Positions 11,057 through 21,664 of a DNA stretch of 64,000 nucleotides are shown here, piece by piece. Below the pieces are notes generated by a model, which saw only the letters and a list, made by a program, of their open reading frames with translations, had not been told where the DNA came from and did not search any database. Within the stretch, counting starts at the first letter, position 1. Every line of letters starts with the position of its first letter. The DNA comes from Erwinia psidii (GTDB taxonomy: Bacteria; Pseudomonadota; Gammaproteobacteria; Enterobacterales; Enterobacteriaceae): contig NZ_RHHM01000002.1 in assembly GCF_003846135.1 (NCBI RefSeq), forward strand, positions 358,474 to 422,473, in the 5' to 3' direction. Both the position numbers and the translations under genes were made by a program.

Positions 11057-11309
11057 GGTTGGCATTCTCATCAGCTAAAGTTATCGGGTTCTGAAAAATC
11101 ACTGTCCTGGATAATATCACGCGACATCAGCCATGCAAGGTAAGCTTGCCCTGAGGCCACTGAGTGCTAAATTGCGCGACACCAGCTGCATTTATGGCAG
11201 GAATAAGTCCCGGCAATGGCAGCAATTACTCTTTTCCGCGTGCTTTTTTGCTACAGTATCCGCGCAGGCCATGTCAGCCTTGTCCGTCGTCGTTACTCAG
11301 GAGCCTTTC

Positions 11310-12086
11310 ATGTTGATCGTTATCTCTCCAGCCAAAACCCTGGATTTCGAAAGTGAGCTGGCCACCAGCCGTTTTACCCAGCCGGCCCTGCTGGATGACG
11401 CCAGAAAACTTATCGACGTCGCAGCTAAACTGACGCCGGTGCAGATCGGCAAGCTGATGAGTATCAGCGACAAGCTGGCCGATTTAAATGCCGGACGTTT
11501 TCAGAACTGGCAAACACCGTTCACGCCAGACAATGCGCGCCAGGCGATCCTTGCGTTTAAGGGCGATGTTTATACCGGATTACAGGCTGAAACCTTTAAA
11601 GAGAAAGATTTTGACTTTGCCCAGCAGCACCTGAGGATGCTCTCCGGCCTTTATGGCCTGCTACGTCCACTGGATCTGATGCAACCCTACCGACTGGAGA
11701 TGGGCATCAAACTGGAAAATCCAGCCGGGAAAGATCTTTACAGTTTCTGGGGGGAGAAGCTAACCGACGCGCTGAACGCAGCGCTGGCCGACCAGGGCGA
11801 TGACATACTGATCAATCTGGCGTCTGATGAATATTTCAAAGCGGTGAAACCGAAGAAGCTGCATGGACGTATTATCAAACCGGTGTTTCTGGACGAGAAA
11901 AACGGCACATTCAAGGTTATCAGTTTCTACGCCAAAAAGGCGCGTGGATTGATGAGCCGTTACATTATTGAGCACCAACTGAGCAAACCCGCAGATCTGA
12001 AAAAGTTTGCGGTGGAAGGGTATTTCTTTGCCGCCGATGAAAGCAGCGAGGATGAACTGGTCTTTAAACGCCGGGAAATGCAATAA
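11310..12086 (+). CDS. yaaA: peroxide stress resistance protein YaaA
   Basis: DUF328/UPF0246 protein that in E. coli limits free iron and DNA damage during H2O2 stress. The 258 residues begin [14 protein letters not shown], the family hallmark. The ATG at 11310 is preceded by AGGAGC at proper spacing; the open frame extends 59 codons upstream to 11133, but that extension does not resemble the family. Later conserved stretches include [19 protein letters not shown] and [11 protein letters not shown]. Convergent with thrC, as in E. coli, though yaaJ between yaaA and talB is absent. Confidence 0.95.
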   Translation: MLIVISPAKTLDFESELATSRFTQPALLDDARKLIDVAAKLTPVQIGKLMSISDKLADLNAGRFQNWQTPFTPDNARQAILAFKGDVYTGLQAETFKEKDFDFAQQHLRMLSGLYGLLRPLDLMQPYRLEMGIKLENPAGKDLYSFWGEKLTDALNAALADQGDDILINLASDEYFKAVKPKKLHGRIIKPVFLDEKNGTFKVISFYAKKARGLMSRYIIEHQLSKPADLKKFAVEGYFFAADESSEDELVFKRREMQ

Positions 12087-12106
12087 GCCCTGACCGACGT
12101 CAGGGC
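12087..12106. terminator. hairpin between the convergent yaaA and thrC
   Basis: GCCCTGAC/GTCAGGGC (12087-12094 with 12099-12106) forms a perfect 8-bp stem with a 4-base loop within the 27-bp gap, 1 bp after the yaaA stop and 8 bp from the thrC stop. T-tracts are weak on both sides. Confidence 0.6.
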
Positions 12107-12113
12107 ATGATAT

Positions 12114-13400
12114 TTATTTCTGCAGCAGGAACGCCCGTAGTTCTGCAAAATCTGCCGCCATGTTATGCGACAACAGCGGCAGTTCAGCCCGCTCTGCCAA
12201 TGCCTCTGGCAAAGGCAGTTTCCGTTGCAGAATCTCTTCCACGCTCTCTTTGAACTTCGCCGGATGTGCCGTGCCGAGGAACAAACCAAATTCCCCTTCC
12301 TGCAACTGATCGCGTAACAACCGGTAAGCAATCGCCGCGTGAGGCTCAGAGATATATCCCAGGTCTGCCAGCTCGCGCATGGTCGCCCGCGTGGTTTGAT
12401 CATCAACGGCACCATAGCCAAGGTCGCTCAGACGCCAGGTTTTACGACGGAAGATCTCTTCCACCCGTGGCCAGTTGTTCGGCTGGCTGACATCCATCGC
12501 ATTTGACAGCGTGGCAACCGTGGCAGACGGTTGCCATTGCCCTCCGGCCAGAAAGCGCGGAACCGTATCGTTAGCATTGGTTGCCGCGATAAAACGTTTC
12601 ACTGGCAGACCCAGCGTTTTTGCCAGTAACCCTGCGGTCAGATCGCCAAAGTTACCGCTGGGCACAGAAATCACCAGCTGATTGCGTTTTTCCTGTGGCA
12701 GTTGCGCCACGGCTTCAAAGTAGTAACAAACCTGCGCTAACAGACGGCTGATATTTATGGAGTTGGCCGAGTTCAGGCCGATGGCCTTTTTCAGCACTTC
12801 ATCATCAAAAGCCTGCTTAACCAGCGCCTGACAGGCATCAAAATCGCCATCAACCGCGATGGTCTGGATATTGCCGCCCAGCGTACAGAACAGCTTCTCC
12901 TGCAGAGGACTGATTTTGCCTTGCGGATAGAGGATCACCACCTGCACGTTATCCATGCCGTAGAACGCATGTGCAACGGCGGCGCCCGTATCACCGGAAG
13001 TGGCGGTCAGGATAGTGATTTTTTCATCGGCACCGCTGACATACGACAGCATCTGCGCCATAAAACGACCGCCGAAATCTTTAAAAGCCAGCGTTGGGCC
13101 ATGAAAGAGCTCCAGCGAGGAGATATCATCGGTCACTTTCACCACTGGCGCCGGGAAAGTAAACGCCGTTTTCAGGCGCTCGTGCAGCTGATGTGGCGCG
13201 ATTTCATCGCCGATAAAAGCCGAGAGGATTTTGCTGCTGCGACTGACGAAATCCATGTCGAGCATCTCATCAATATCGGTCAGTTCAAATTCCGGCAGTT
13301 CAAGCGGGAAAAACAACCCCTGTTGTTTGCCCAGGCCCTGCTTGACCGCCTGCGAGAAGCTGACCTGCTCGTTGTGATCCTTAAGATTATAGAGTTTCAT
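12114..13400 (-). CDS. thrC: threonine synthase
   Basis: PLP enzyme converting O-phosphohomoserine to threonine, last step of the pathway. The 428 residues begin MKLYNLKDHNEQVSF as in E. coli; the PLP lysine is Lys107 in GPTLAFKDFGGRF. The phosphate-loop region SGNFGDLTAG is present. The start lies 3 bp beyond the thrB stop, so translation is probably coupled. Third gene of thrLABC. Confidence 0.97.
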   Translation of the reverse strand: MKLYNLKDHNEQVSFSQAVKQGLGKQQGLFFPLELPEFELTDIDEMLDMDFVSRSSKILSAFIGDEIAPHQLHERLKTAFTFPAPVVKVTDDISSLELFHGPTLAFKDFGGRFMAQMLSYVSGADEKITILTATSGDTGAAVAHAFYGMDNVQVVILYPQGKISPLQEKLFCTLGGNIQTIAVDGDFDACQALVKQAFDDEVLKKAIGLNSANSINISRLLAQVCYYFEAVAQLPQEKRNQLVISVPSGNFGDLTAGLLAKTLGLPVKRFIAATNANDTVPRFLAGGQWQPSATVATLSNAMDVSQPNNWPRVEEIFRRKTWRLSDLGYGAVDDQTTRATMRELADLGYISEPHAAIAYRLLRDQLQEGEFGLFLGTAHPAKFKESVEEILQRKLPLPEALAERAELPLLSHNMAADFAELRAFLLQK

Positions 13401-13403
13401 GCG

Positions 13404-14333
13404 TTATCCCAGTTTACGTGCGCCTGCCGTATCAATGCGGCAGATATGAACGAAGCCTTCTTCGTTTTGCAGATAGTGCTGACGTAGCCAGTCAGCCATA
13501 CGTTGAGCGGTATCCGTGTTATCACAAACGGCAAACAGCGTTGGACCAGAACCAGAGATACCGCAAGCCAGCGCACCGATGTCATGCGCGGCATGGCGGG
13601 CATCGGCAAAGCCGGGTAAAAGCTTAGTACGATATGGCTCCGCGATGACATCCCGCATCAGCTTGGCCGCCAGTTCAGGCTGCTGAGTGTGGCTGGCATG
13701 GATAAATCCACCCAGATAGCGGCCATGCTTAATAATGTCTTCTTTACGGTATTGTGCAGGCAGAATAGCCCTCGCTTGTGCCGTTGACACCTTGATACCC
13801 GGATAGGCCATTACCCACAGCCACTGTTCAAAAACCGGCACGGGCTGACAGATGATGCCAGATTCCTCCAGCATCAGTTGAATACCACCGAGGAAACACG
13901 GAGCCACGTTGTCGTAATGCACGCTGCCAGAAACCCGTCCTTCCAACTCGCCCATCAGCATTAACAGGCTGTCATTATCCAACGGCCTGCCGCAATGCTC
14001 ATTCATCGCCATCAGCCCCGCGACCACTGAACAGGCGCTGGAACCCAGACCGGAGCCGATGGGCATATTTTTTTCCAGCGTCATTGCCACCGGGATACGC
14101 TTGCCGATAGCCTCGCAAAAGCGATCCCAGCACTGCCAGACAATGTTGTCCTGTGGGCTGGAAGGTAGCTTACTGACAAAACGCCCCTCGTTGTGCAGGC
14201 TGAACTCGCTGGCATTCTCAACGGTTACGCAGTCGCCCAGCAGTGTACCGTCAACCGGCGATACCGTTGCACCCAGTACATCAAAGCCCACGCTGACATT
14301 ACCGATTGAGGCAGGGGCATAAATCTTGACCAT
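13404..14333 (-). CDS. thrB: homoserine kinase
   Basis: GHMP-family kinase phosphorylating homoserine. The ATP loop [10 protein letters not shown] is at 91-100 and the C-terminal [11 protein letters not shown] motif is present. I chose the ATG at 14331-14333 (309 residues, [17 protein letters not shown]), as in E. coli; an in-frame start seven codons upstream lies inside thrA and is unlikely. Only 2 bp separate the thrA stop from this start, implying translational coupling. Confidence 0.97.
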   Translation of the reverse strand: MVKIYAPASIGNVSVGFDVLGATVSPVDGTLLGDCVTVENASEFSLHNEGRFVSKLPSSPQDNIVWQCWDRFCEAIGKRIPVAMTLEKNMPIGSGLGSSACSVVAGLMAMNEHCGRPLDNDSLLMLMGELEGRVSGSVHYDNVAPCFLGGIQLMLEESGIICQPVPVFEQWLWVMAYPGIKVSTAQARAILPAQYRKEDIIKHGRYLGGFIHASHTQQPELAAKLMRDVIAEPYRTKLLPGFADARHAAHDIGALACGISGSGPTLFAVCDNTDTAQRMADWLRQHYLQNEEGFVHICRIDTAGARKLG

Positions 14334-14335
14334 CG

Positions 14336-16798
14336 TTAAACTCCCAACTTCCATGACAAAGTACGCAGCAGATCGGCAAACACTCCGGCGGCGGTGACAT
14401 CATTGCCGGCACCGTAACCGCGTAACACCAGCGGAATGGGCTGATAATAGCGGCTGTAAAAGGCCAGCGCGTTTTCGCCGTTTTTTACTTTATACAACGG
14501 ATCATTGCCGTCGACGGCAGTAATTTTAACCTGACAGTGCCCCCCCTCTGCAATCGCACCGACAAAACGCAGCACTTTGCCTTGCTCTTCGGCCTTAGCA
14601 ACGCGGGCAGCAAACGCATCATCCAGTTCCGGCAGGCGCTGCATAAATACTTCCACATCATCAATTGCCGTAAAGGCTTCGGGAAGGAGCGCCTCTATCT
14701 CAATATCGCTCAGCTCCAGCTGATAACCCGCCTCACGCGCCAGAATTAACAGCTTACGCGCCACATCCATGCCGGAAAGATCGTCGCGTGGGTCCGGCTC
14801 AGTGAATCCCATTTCACGTGCCATCCTGGTTGCTTCTGACAGCGAAACGCCCTCATCCAGCTTGCCAAAAATAAACGAGAGTGAGCCGGACAGAATACCG
14901 GAAAAATGCAGCAGTTCATCACCGGCATTAAGCAGGTTTTGCAGGTTTTCGATAACCGGTAAGCCAGCGCCCACGTTGGTATCGTACAGAAACTTGCGAC
15001 GCGATTTCACCGCCGCCGCTCGCATCTGCTGGTAGTAATTGTAAGACGAGGTGTTGGCCTTTTTGTTTGGCGTAACCACATGGAAACCGTCGGCCAGGAA
15101 ATCAGCATACTGGTCGGCAAGCACCTGGCTGGACGTGCAATCCACAATCACCGGGTTGAGCAAGTGATACTCTTTAACCAGACGGTTCAGACGTTGCAAA
15201 TTAAACGGCTCTTTAGCTTCTTTCAGCGCCTCTTTCCAGTTATCCAGCGCAATACCATGCACGTTGGTCAGCAACGCCTGCGAATTGGCAATGCCGCAGA
15301 CCCGTAAATCAATATGCCGGTGCTTTAGCCAGGCCTGCTGGCGGTGCAGTTGATCGATAAGCGCAGCACCAACGCCACCCACACCAATCACAAACACTTC
15401 TATCACCTGATCGGTGGCAAACAGCATCTGGTGGACCACCCGAACGCCGGTGGTGGCATCTTCATTATTCACTACCACGGAGATGGAACGTTCCGATGAG
15501 CCCTGAGCAATTGCCACGATGTTAATATTGGCACGCGCCAGCGCCGAGAAAAATTTCGCGGAGATCCCTCGCAGGGTTCGCATTCCGTCCCCAACCACCG
15601 AGATCACCGCCAGGTCTTCCATCACGTCCAGCGGCTCCAGCAGGCCATCTTTCAGTTCGAGGTAGAATTCATCTTCCAGTACACGTCGCGCCCGCAGGAG
15701 GTCGCTTTGTGGGACGCAGAAGCTGATGCTGTATTCCGAAGAGGACTGGGTGATCAGCACCACAGAAATACCGCTACGCGACATCGCCGCAAACACGCGA
15801 GCCGCCATGCCTACCATGCCTTTCATCCCCGGCCCGGAAACATTAAACATCGCCATGTTATTAAGATTGGTGATGCCCTTAACCGGATTATCGTCATCGG
15901 AACTGTCGCCGCCAATCAGGGTGCCTGGAGCCTGAGGGTTGGCGGTATTTTTAATCAGACAGGGGATCTGAAACTGAGCAATTGGCGAGATAGTCCGCGG
16001 ATGCAGCACCTTCGCGCCAAAGTAAGACAGCTCCATGGCTTCCTGGTAGGACATTGACTTGAGCAGCCTGGCGTCAGGCACCTGGCGTGGATCGCAGGTG
16101 TAAACCCCGTCGACATCAGTCCATATTTCACAGCAGTCGGCACGCAGACAGGCAGCTAAAACCGCAGCGGAATAGTCGGAACCATTACGTCCCAGCACGA
16201 CCAGTTCGCCTTTGTCGTTACCGGCGGTGAAACCAGCCATCAGTATCATGTTCTCCGCCGGGATCTTGCTGGCAGCAATACGGCGAGTGGATTCCGCAAT
16301 ATCTACGGTAGATTCAAGATAATGGCCTACGGCCAGCAATTTCTCGACCGGGTTGATGACGCTGACGCCGTGACCACGCGCCTGTAGCAACCCTTCCATG
16401 ATGGCAATAGAGAGCTTTTCACCCCGGCATATTATCGCGGCGTTTACGCTGTCCGGGCATTGGCCAAGCAGGCTGATGCCGTGCAAAACCTGCTTTAGCC
16501 CGGCAAACTCCCGGTCCACCACCGCCTTTAACCGATCGTGGTTAAAGCCTGGCTGAACATCCCGCAACCCTTGCAACAGAGAAGCAAAAATCTGCTCTGC
16601 ATCGCTGATATTTGCTCCGGCATCCTGACCACTGATGGTCTTTTCAATCATCGCCACCAGATGGTTGGTTATTTTTGCTGGCGCGGACAAAACGGTAGCA
16701 ACCTGTCCCTGCTTCGCATTATTTTCCAAAATATCAGCCACACGCAGAAACCGTTCTGCGTTGGCAACTGAGGTTCCACCGAATTTCAGCACTCGCAT
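14336..16798 (-). CDS. thrA: bifunctional aspartokinase I / homoserine dehydrogenase I
   Basis: Catalyses the first and third steps of the aspartate-to-threonine route and in E. coli is feedback-inhibited by threonine. From the ATG at 16796-16798 it is 820 residues, identical to the E. coli length. The aspartokinase domain has KFGGTS at 5-10 and [10 protein letters not shown]; two ACT regulatory segments follow (for example [18 protein letters not shown]); the dehydrogenase domain has [14 protein letters not shown] and [10 protein letters not shown]. The open frame runs 14 codons further upstream into the attenuator and is rejected. First structural gene of thrLABC. Confidence 0.97.
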   Translation of the reverse strand: MRVLKFGGTSVANAERFLRVADILENNAKQGQVATVLSAPAKITNHLVAMIEKTISGQDAGANISDAEQIFASLLQGLRDVQPGFNHDRLKAVVDREFAGLKQVLHGISLLGQCPDSVNAAIICRGEKLSIAIMEGLLQARGHGVSVINPVEKLLAVGHYLESTVDIAESTRRIAASKIPAENMILMAGFTAGNDKGELVVLGRNGSDYSAAVLAACLRADCCEIWTDVDGVYTCDPRQVPDARLLKSMSYQEAMELSYFGAKVLHPRTISPIAQFQIPCLIKNTANPQAPGTLIGGDSSDDDNPVKGITNLNNMAMFNVSGPGMKGMVGMAARVFAAMSRSGISVVLITQSSSEYSISFCVPQSDLLRARRVLEDEFYLELKDGLLEPLDVMEDLAVISVVGDGMRTLRGISAKFFSALARANINIVAIAQGSSERSISVVVNNEDATTGVRVVHQMLFATDQVIEVFVIGVGGVGAALIDQLHRQQAWLKHRHIDLRVCGIANSQALLTNVHGIALDNWKEALKEAKEPFNLQRLNRLVKEYHLLNPVIVDCTSSQVLADQYADFLADGFHVVTPNKKANTSSYNYYQQMRAAAVKSRRKFLYDTNVGAGLPVIENLQNLLNAGDELLHFSGILSGSLSFIFGKLDEGVSLSEATRMAREMGFTEPDPRDDLSGMDVARKLLILAREAGYQLELSDIEIEALLPEAFTAIDDVEVFMQRLPELDDAFAARVAKAEEQGKVLRFVGAIAEGGHCQVKITAVDGNDPLYKVKNGENALAFYSRYYQPIPLVLRGYGAGNDVTAAGVFADLLRTLSWKLGV

Positions 16799-16824
16799 TT
16801 TCAAACTCTCCTGAATTTTTGCCG

Positions 16825-16861
16825 AAAAAAAAGCCCGCACTGTTCAGGTGCGGGCTTTTTT
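16825..16861 (-). terminator. thr operon attenuator
   Basis: In the minus direction a GC-rich perfect 10-bp stem (arm AAGCCCGCAC, 16831-16840 with 16848-16857) is followed by eight Ts. It lies between thrL and thrA. The 5' arm repeats GCCCGCACCG found at the thrL end, giving the alternative pairing needed for an antiterminator. Confidence 0.9.
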
Positions 16862-16877
16862 GTGTTCTCTGTATGCG

Positions 16878-16949
16878 TCAGCCCGCACCGTTACCTGTGG
16901 TAATGGTGGTGGTAATAATGATGGTTGTCATCAGGCTGTATGTGCGCAT
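16878..16949 (-). CDS. thrL: thr operon leader peptide
   Basis: A 23-residue peptide read on the minus strand from ATG 16947-16949 to TGA 16878-16880. It begins MRTYSLMTT and ends ITTGNGAG, the same tail as E. coli ThrL. It holds eight Thr and four Ile codons packed just before the attenuator, so ribosome stalling on low Thr-tRNA or Ile-tRNA would favour antitermination. The first six codons differ from the E. coli peptide; the second ATG (codon 7) is an alternative start. Confidence 0.92.
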   Translation of the reverse strand: MRTYSLMTTIIITTTITTGNGAG

Positions 16950-16989
16950 TTAAGATTCATCATCTGTCAGTCAATTATCCCAGGGTTCA

Positions 16990-17018
16990 GAAGTAAAGCA
17001 AACGTCAGGATAAGTCAA
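16990..17018 (-). promoter_or_regulatory. candidate thr operon promoter
   Basis: On the minus strand TTGACT (17018-17013) and TACTTC (16995-16990) are spaced by 17 bp and lie about 45 bp upstream of the thrL start. Motif-based; the -10 is a weak match. Confidence 0.4.
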
Positions 17019-17096
17019 TTTTTTTATCGTTGTGGAAACATTCACCTGCCCCATGCGATGAGGTCGTTTATGTCAAATACAGATCTTATCGATTGA

Positions 17097-18051
17097 AGGT
17101 TTGACCTGATATCAGTGTTCCCGTTCGAAAATGAGGAGTAAATCAGACTTTTTGTCTGTGATTTTTTCTTAACCCATCTTCTTGTGCGAAGAACGAAGAT
17201 CGTTTAGGGATGTTGAGACGGGTAATACCCCGGACGTGTCACAGAAGGTGAAATGATCGGCTGGTCCTCATAGTGAAGGAACAACTTGCTTACGCTAACT
17301 TCCCCGCCTGCAGATTTATCAATATGAAATCGCCTTCAGTGATCCTGTCAATACATGACAATTTTTCGGATAGCAATTCCAGTTATTGCGAGCTAATTCA
17401 CCACTATGTAAACGGTGGTTATACACTTATAAAATAATCTTTTGAAAGTAAATAACTATTATTGAATCATCAAACATATTCAGGATTATAGATGGCACTG
17501 TAAGTGTAAAAGAAAAGATAAAATGATTTAACACAAAAAAAACACATCAAAAATATTAATGCTAAAATATTAAAAAGATATGATCTTTTTCTATTAAGTC
17601 AGAAGTAAAAACATTTTTCTCTCTATAATTTGTTTCACTTCAACAAATTAACGAATGTTAAATTGAGATCTATTCCTTATAATTTCAGTACCAACCTTTA
17701 GGCGGCAGATAATCATCTTTGAGAGCTAACCACGGATTTTGATAAGGGTTTTTCATACCGATGTTAACGTGCTACAATTGATTTGATATAAGTCAATTAA
17801 GCTTTATTTATTGCCTGTTACACCAAGCTTGTGCTGTTATGTTGCTGTTAATAACGTTAGGATGGATGTCTTTTTTCATCCAGACGTGACGGGCGGGCTT
17901 TAATTGATTTATCGCGCCACCCGATCTTTGATAGCTCTGGAACATATTCTGTACAGCTGTAGCAAGACGTTGATGACATGCCTTTTTTGCATCAGGAAGT
18001 TAGCAGCTGTATGCCCCATATCGTTTTGTTAGAAATTTAGGTAGCGATCAC
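17097..18051. other. 955-bp AT-rich intergenic region upstream of arcA
   Basis: No convincing gene is visible between the thr control region and arcA. In E. coli this interval carries yjjY and yjtD (lasT), neither of which is recognisable here. The stretch 17400-17700 is very AT-rich. The only small open frame I noticed is a 37-codon ATG frame at 17324-17437 without a ribosome-binding site. An FNR-like palindrome lies at 17783-17796, and the last ~270 bp, with several short inverted repeats, probably form the long arcA promoter/leader region. Confidence 0.6.
17783..17796. promoter_or_regulatory. FNR-like site upstream of arcA
   Basis: TTGATATAAGTCAA differs from the FNR consensus TTGAT-N4-ATCAA by one base. 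E. coli arcA is activated by FNR, which makes this a reasonable candidate about 255 bp upstream of the start codon. Confidence 0.4.
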
Positions 18052-18768
18052 ATGCAGACCCCGCACATACTTATCGTTGAAGACGAATTAGTTACTCGTA
18101 ATACTCTCAAAAGTATTTTTGAGGCCGAAGGCTACATGGTTTATGAAGCTACGGATGGCGCAGAAATGCACCAGGTCCTGACGGAGAACGACGTTAATCT
18201 GGTAATAATGGATATTAACCTGCCTGGAAAAAATGGCCTTCTACTGGCGCGTGAGTTGCGTGAACAGGCAAACGTAGCGCTGATGTTTCTGACCGGCCGT
18301 GATAATGAAGTCGATAAGATTCTGGGACTGGAGATTGGTGCTGACGATTACATCACTAAGCCTTTCAATCCACGCGAGCTAACGATTCGTGCCCGCAACC
18401 TGCTATCCCGAACAATGAATCTTCCCCCCCATAGTGAAGATCGCAAACTGGTTGAAAGCTACCGCTTCAATGGGTGGGAACTGGACATCAACAGCCGCTC
18501 CCTTGTCAGTCCGCAGGGGGAGCAATACAAACTGCCGCGCAGCGAGTTCCGTGCCATGCTGCACTTTTGTGAAAATCCGGGGAAAATTCAGACCCGTGCA
18601 GATCTGCTAAAAAAAATGACCGGACGTGAACTCAAACCCCACGATCGCACGGTGGATGTCACTATCCGCCGAATTCGGAAGCATTTTGAATCAATGCCAG
18701 ACACGCCGGAAATCATCGCCACTATTCACGGTGAGGGTTACCGCTTCTGTGGCGACCTGCAGGAGTGA
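18052..18768 (+). CDS. arcA: aerobic respiration control response regulator ArcA
   Basis: OmpR-family response regulator of the ArcB-ArcA system that represses respiratory genes under low oxygen. The 238 residues start [19 protein letters not shown]; the receiver has acidic residues Glu10-Asp11, phospho-acceptor Asp54 in [10 protein letters not shown] and Lys in YITKPFNP; the C-terminal winged helix ends in [14 protein letters not shown]. Length equals E. coli ArcA. TAGGTAG lies upstream of the ATG. In E. coli creBCD adjoin it; here creA follows directly in convergent orientation. Confidence 0.98.
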   Translation: MQTPHILIVEDELVTRNTLKSIFEAEGYMVYEATDGAEMHQVLTENDVNLVIMDINLPGKNGLLLARELREQANVALMFLTGRDNEVDKILGLEIGADDYITKPFNPRELTIRARNLLSRTMNLPPHSEDRKLVESYRFNGWELDINSRSLVSPQGEQYKLPRSEFRAMLHFCENPGKIQTRADLLKKMTGRELKPHDRTVDVTIRRIRKHFESMPDTPEIIATIHGEGYRFCGDLQE

Positions 18769-18783
18769 GTTTGGATCAAATCT

Positions 18784-18809
18784 AAGGGCTGGCAACAGCC
18801 CTTTTTTTG
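18784..18809 (+). terminator. terminator of arcA
   Basis: AAGGGCTG and CAGCCCTT form a stem with a 4-base loop, followed by seven Ts, 16 bp after the arcA stop and just before the end of the convergent creA. Confidence 0.88.
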
Positions 18810-18810
18810 T

Positions 18811-19284
18811 TCATTTATTCCACGGCATAATGGGCACCGCGCTCAGCGCATTTTTAGGCGATCCATCCACAACTTTATCGGAATAACTGAGATAAATTAG
18901 CGCATTTCGTTTTTTATCGTAAAATCGTACTACCTGCAGCTTTTTAAAAACCAGTGAGGTCCGTTTACGAAATACCACTTCACCTTCTGCTTTGCCCCCG
19001 GCAATCTTATCGCTAAGCTCCACCGGGCCAATCTGCTGACAGGAGATCGCTGCGTCTGAAGTGTCTTCAGCCAGCCCCAGCCCACCTTTGATGCCACCGG
19101 TTTTAGCACGACTGATGTAACAGGTTACATTCTTTACCTCCGGGTCATCGAACGCTTCGACAACAATTTTATGATCAGGGCCAAATACCTTGAATACCGT
19201 ATCTACCGAGCCGACTACCTCTGCACGGGCGCAAAGAGAAACAAAAATTACTGACGTGACTATTAACAATTTTTTCATTGTCAT
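18811..19284 (-). CDS. creA: CreA family periplasmic protein
   Basis: Conserved 157-residue protein of unknown biochemical function (DUF CreA). A signal peptide is clear: [21 protein letters not shown], probably cut after ARA. The mature part is very similar to E. coli CreA, with [26 protein letters not shown] and [26 protein letters not shown] segments. A second ATG two codons in (19278) may be the true start. In E. coli it heads creABCD; here creB, creC and creD do not follow, so CreA persists without the two-component system at this locus. Confidence 0.93.
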   Translation of the reverse strand: MTMKKLLIVTSVIFVSLCARAEVVGSVDTVFKVFGPDHKIVVEAFDDPEVKNVTCYISRAKTGGIKGGLGLAEDTSDAAISCQQIGPVELSDKIAGGKAEGEVVFRKRTSLVFKKLQVVRFYDKKRNALIYLSYSDKVVDGSPKNALSAVPIMPWNK

Positions 19285-19476
19285 GGGATTACCATTGCTA
19301 AGAAAATAGATGACATTGTAAGTTATTGAACTTGCCTCTCCACTGAGTCGAAAACAGATACTTCAGATCTGAGACATAATTTTATAGCACGGTTCCCCGA
19401 TAATATGGATTGCATGGTTCATGCTCAGTGTAGAATGGTTTCCCTGGCCCCAATTTAAGTAGGATGAGGACAATTT

Positions 19477-20367
19477 ATGGATCAAGCCGGTATCATTCGC
19501 GACTTGCTGGCCTGGCTGGAAAGCCACCTTGACCAGCCACTTTCACTGGACAACGTGGCAACCAAGGCTGGCTATTCAAAATGGCACTTACAGAGGATGT
19601 TTAAGGAAGTCACCGGTCATGCCATTGGTGCATATATTCGCTCCCGTCGCCTGTCCAAAGCAGCCGTGGCGCTTCGGCTAACCAGCCGTCCGATTCTGGA
19701 TATCGCTTTGCAGTATCGTTTTGACTCACAGCAGACATTCACCCGTGCGTTTAAAAAGCAGTTTAATCTGACCCCGGCTTACTACCGTCGCGCCTCAGAC
19801 TGGAACGCTTTCGGACTGCGCCCACCGGTCCGGTTAGGCGATTTCACCATGCCCGAACCCACCTTTGTCACTCTGCCAGAAACCGTGCTGATCGGGCAAA
19901 CACAGAGCTATACCTGCACTCTGGAACAAATTTCAAGTTTTCGTGATGAGATGCGCCTGCATTTCTGGCGTCAATTTCTCACTGAAACTGACACCATTCC
20001 TCCAGTGTTGTACGGCCTTCACCGGTCAAGTCCCAGCCAGGAAAAAGACGACGAGCAGGAGATCTTCTATACCACTGCGGTTCCTTCAGAGAATCTTTCC
20101 TACGCCATACCAGCGACGCAGACTGTGGTGCTTGAAGGCGGCGATTACGTGCAGTTCACCTACAAGGGGCTACGCACTGATTTGCAGGAGTTTATCCTGC
20201 TGATTTACGGGACATTTATGCCGACGTGGCAGCTGACGCGCCGCCACGGCCAGGATATCGAACGTTTTTATACCAACGGCGGTAAGAAACGCGCCGAACC
20301 ACCGATGGAAATTCGCTGTGAATATCTGATCCCCATACGCCCTCCTGTTGCGCCGGAAAACACATAG
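19477..20367 (+). CDS. rob: right origin-binding transcriptional regulator Rob
   Basis: AraC/XylS-family activator of the mar/sox/rob regulon. The 296 residues begin MDQAGIIRDLLAWLESHLDQ, followed by two helix-turn-helix units (LDNVATKAGYSKWHLQRMFKEVTG and ILDIALQYRFDSQQTFTRAFKK) and a GyrI-like effector-binding domain, the Rob architecture. GAGGAC precedes the ATG. Divergent from creA, convergent with gpmB, as in E. coli. Confidence 0.96.
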   Translation: MDQAGIIRDLLAWLESHLDQPLSLDNVATKAGYSKWHLQRMFKEVTGHAIGAYIRSRRLSKAAVALRLTSRPILDIALQYRFDSQQTFTRAFKKQFNLTPAYYRRASDWNAFGLRPPVRLGDFTMPEPTFVTLPETVLIGQTQSYTCTLEQISSFRDEMRLHFWRQFLTETDTIPPVLYGLHRSSPSQEKDDEQEIFYTTAVPSENLSYAIPATQTVVLEGGDYVQFTYKGLRTDLQEFILLIYGTFMPTWQLTRRHGQDIERFYTNGGKKRAEPPMEIRCEYLIPIRPPVAPENT

Positions 20368-20425
20368 TCAGGCCGACCGCCCTGCGGGTTAATCCCACAG
20401 CCTTTCGCTGACCTGCTTCGACAGG

Positions 20426-21073
20426 TCAGCGTTGCAATTCATCGAGCGCGGGTAAATCCAGATGTGATATATCGCCGGCCGTTTCCACCACCCAGCCAGA
20501 GGCAAGCCAGCCACTGTGCTGATGATCAACGCGGGATAGGGAACAGTTCCGCAACCGTAAACGACGTTCTGCATGGGCAGGCAGCCCCAGCAGTGTGCCG
20601 ACCAGCACCCCCAGCGCCATACCGTGGCTGACCAGTAATGGGCGGCTACCTGCGGGCAGATTGAGACAATCGTTGAGCGCTTCATGCATACGCGCCGCCA
20701 TTTCGGTCATCGACTCTCCCTCAGGAATACGACCATTTTCTGTGCCATCCACCAGGGTCTTGCGCCAGCTCTCTTCCTCTGGGGTCAGGGAATCCAGCGC
20801 TCGCTGTTCCAGCACACCCATATTCAGCTCACGCAGGCGCGGGTCCAGTCTGACGTCACAACCACAGGCATCTGCGATAATGCTGGCAGTACGCCTGGTG
20901 CGCCCCAAATCGCTGGAAATAATATGCGTGATACCGAGGTGTTTCATGCGCTCAGCCACCTGATGCGCCTGCTGCTCTCCTTTTTCCGTTAACGCGCTGT
21001 CTGACTGTCCCTGAAGACGATGTGCGACATTCCAGACCGTCTCTCCGTGGCGAACAAGATAAACCTGTAACAT
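20426..21073 (-). CDS. gpmB: histidine phosphatase family protein GpmB (YtjC)
   Basis: Member of the phosphoglycerate mutase-like superfamily; the E. coli homologue's physiological reaction is uncertain. The 215 residues show the catalytic VRHGET at 7-12, the second catalytic motif LRELNMGVLEQ with its Glu, and LLVSHGMALGVL with the second His. Length matches E. coli GpmB. The gene end lies within a strong hairpin (GCTGACCTG/CAGGTCAGC, 20407-20430). Divergent from yjjX with a 51-bp gap. Confidence 0.93.
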   Translation of the reverse strand: MLQVYLVRHGETVWNVAHRLQGQSDSALTEKGEQQAHQVAERMKHLGITHIISSDLGRTRRTASIIADACGCDVRLDPRLRELNMGVLEQRALDSLTPEEESWRKTLVDGTENGRIPEGESMTEMAARMHEALNDCLNLPAGSRPLLVSHGMALGVLVGTLLGLPAHAERRLRLRNCSLSRVDHQHSGWLASGWVVETAGDISHLDLPALDELQR

Positions 21074-21124
21074 AAATTTTTTCCGTTATACTGCGAGAAA
21101 TTTGCGTAGAGGGTTAAAACCATT

Positions 21125-21664
21125 ATGTACCATGTTGTCGCTGCAACCATCAATCCTGCCAAAATTAAGGCAATATCTCAGGCATTCAGCGATATTTTCG
21201 GTGCAGAAAGCTGTCATATCGAAGGTGTCGTGGTTGACAGCGGTGTCGCCCTCCAACCCATGACTGACTCAGAAACCAGAACCGGCGCACGTCAACGGGT
21301 GATGAATGCCCGCAAGGTCCGCCCGGAAGCGGATTTCTGGGTTGCGGTTGAAGCCGGTATTGAAGACGACGTCGCTTTCGCCTGGATGGTGGTGGAAAAT
21401 CACCAACAGCGTGGAGAGTCACGCTCTGCCAGCTTTACTTTACCTTCCAGGGTGATTAAAGGTATCCGTGCAGGGCGGGAGTTGGGTGAAGAAATGGCGC
21501 GTCTTACTGGTATTGAAAACCTTAAACATCAGGGCGGGGCCATTGGCGTGTTTACTGCCGGAACACTGACACGCACCAGCGTTTACCATCAGGCGCTCAT
21601 TCTGGCACTCTGTCCGTTTCACAATCCAATCTATCGGAGCGATACCACGTCAGATGTTATTTGA
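21125..21664 (+). CDS. yjjX: inosine/xanthosine triphosphatase YjjX
   Basis: House-cleaning NTPase that hydrolyses ITP and XTP. The 179 residues begin [21 protein letters not shown] (family SxNPxKxxA-like motif) and contain [21 protein letters not shown] and [11 protein letters not shown] (acidic metal ligands). The last codons overlap the convergent trpR end by 8 bp (21657-21664), as in E. coli where these genes abut. Confidence 0.94.
   Translation: MYHVVAATINPAKIKAISQAFSDIFGAESCHIEGVVVDSGVALQPMTDSETRTGARQRVMNARKVRPEADFWVAVEAGIEDDVAFAWMVVENHQQRGESRSASFTLPSRVIKGIRAGRELGEEMARLTGIENLKHQGGAIGVFTAGTLTRTSVYHQALILALCPFHNPIYRSDTTSDVI

Noticed and set aside
16799..16840. 14-codon N-terminal extension of thrA
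   Set aside because: It would start inside the attenuator hairpin; ThrA of standard length starts at 16798.
17324..17437. 37-codon ATG frame in the arcA upstream region
   Set aside because: No ribosome-binding site and no resemblance; not reported as a gene.
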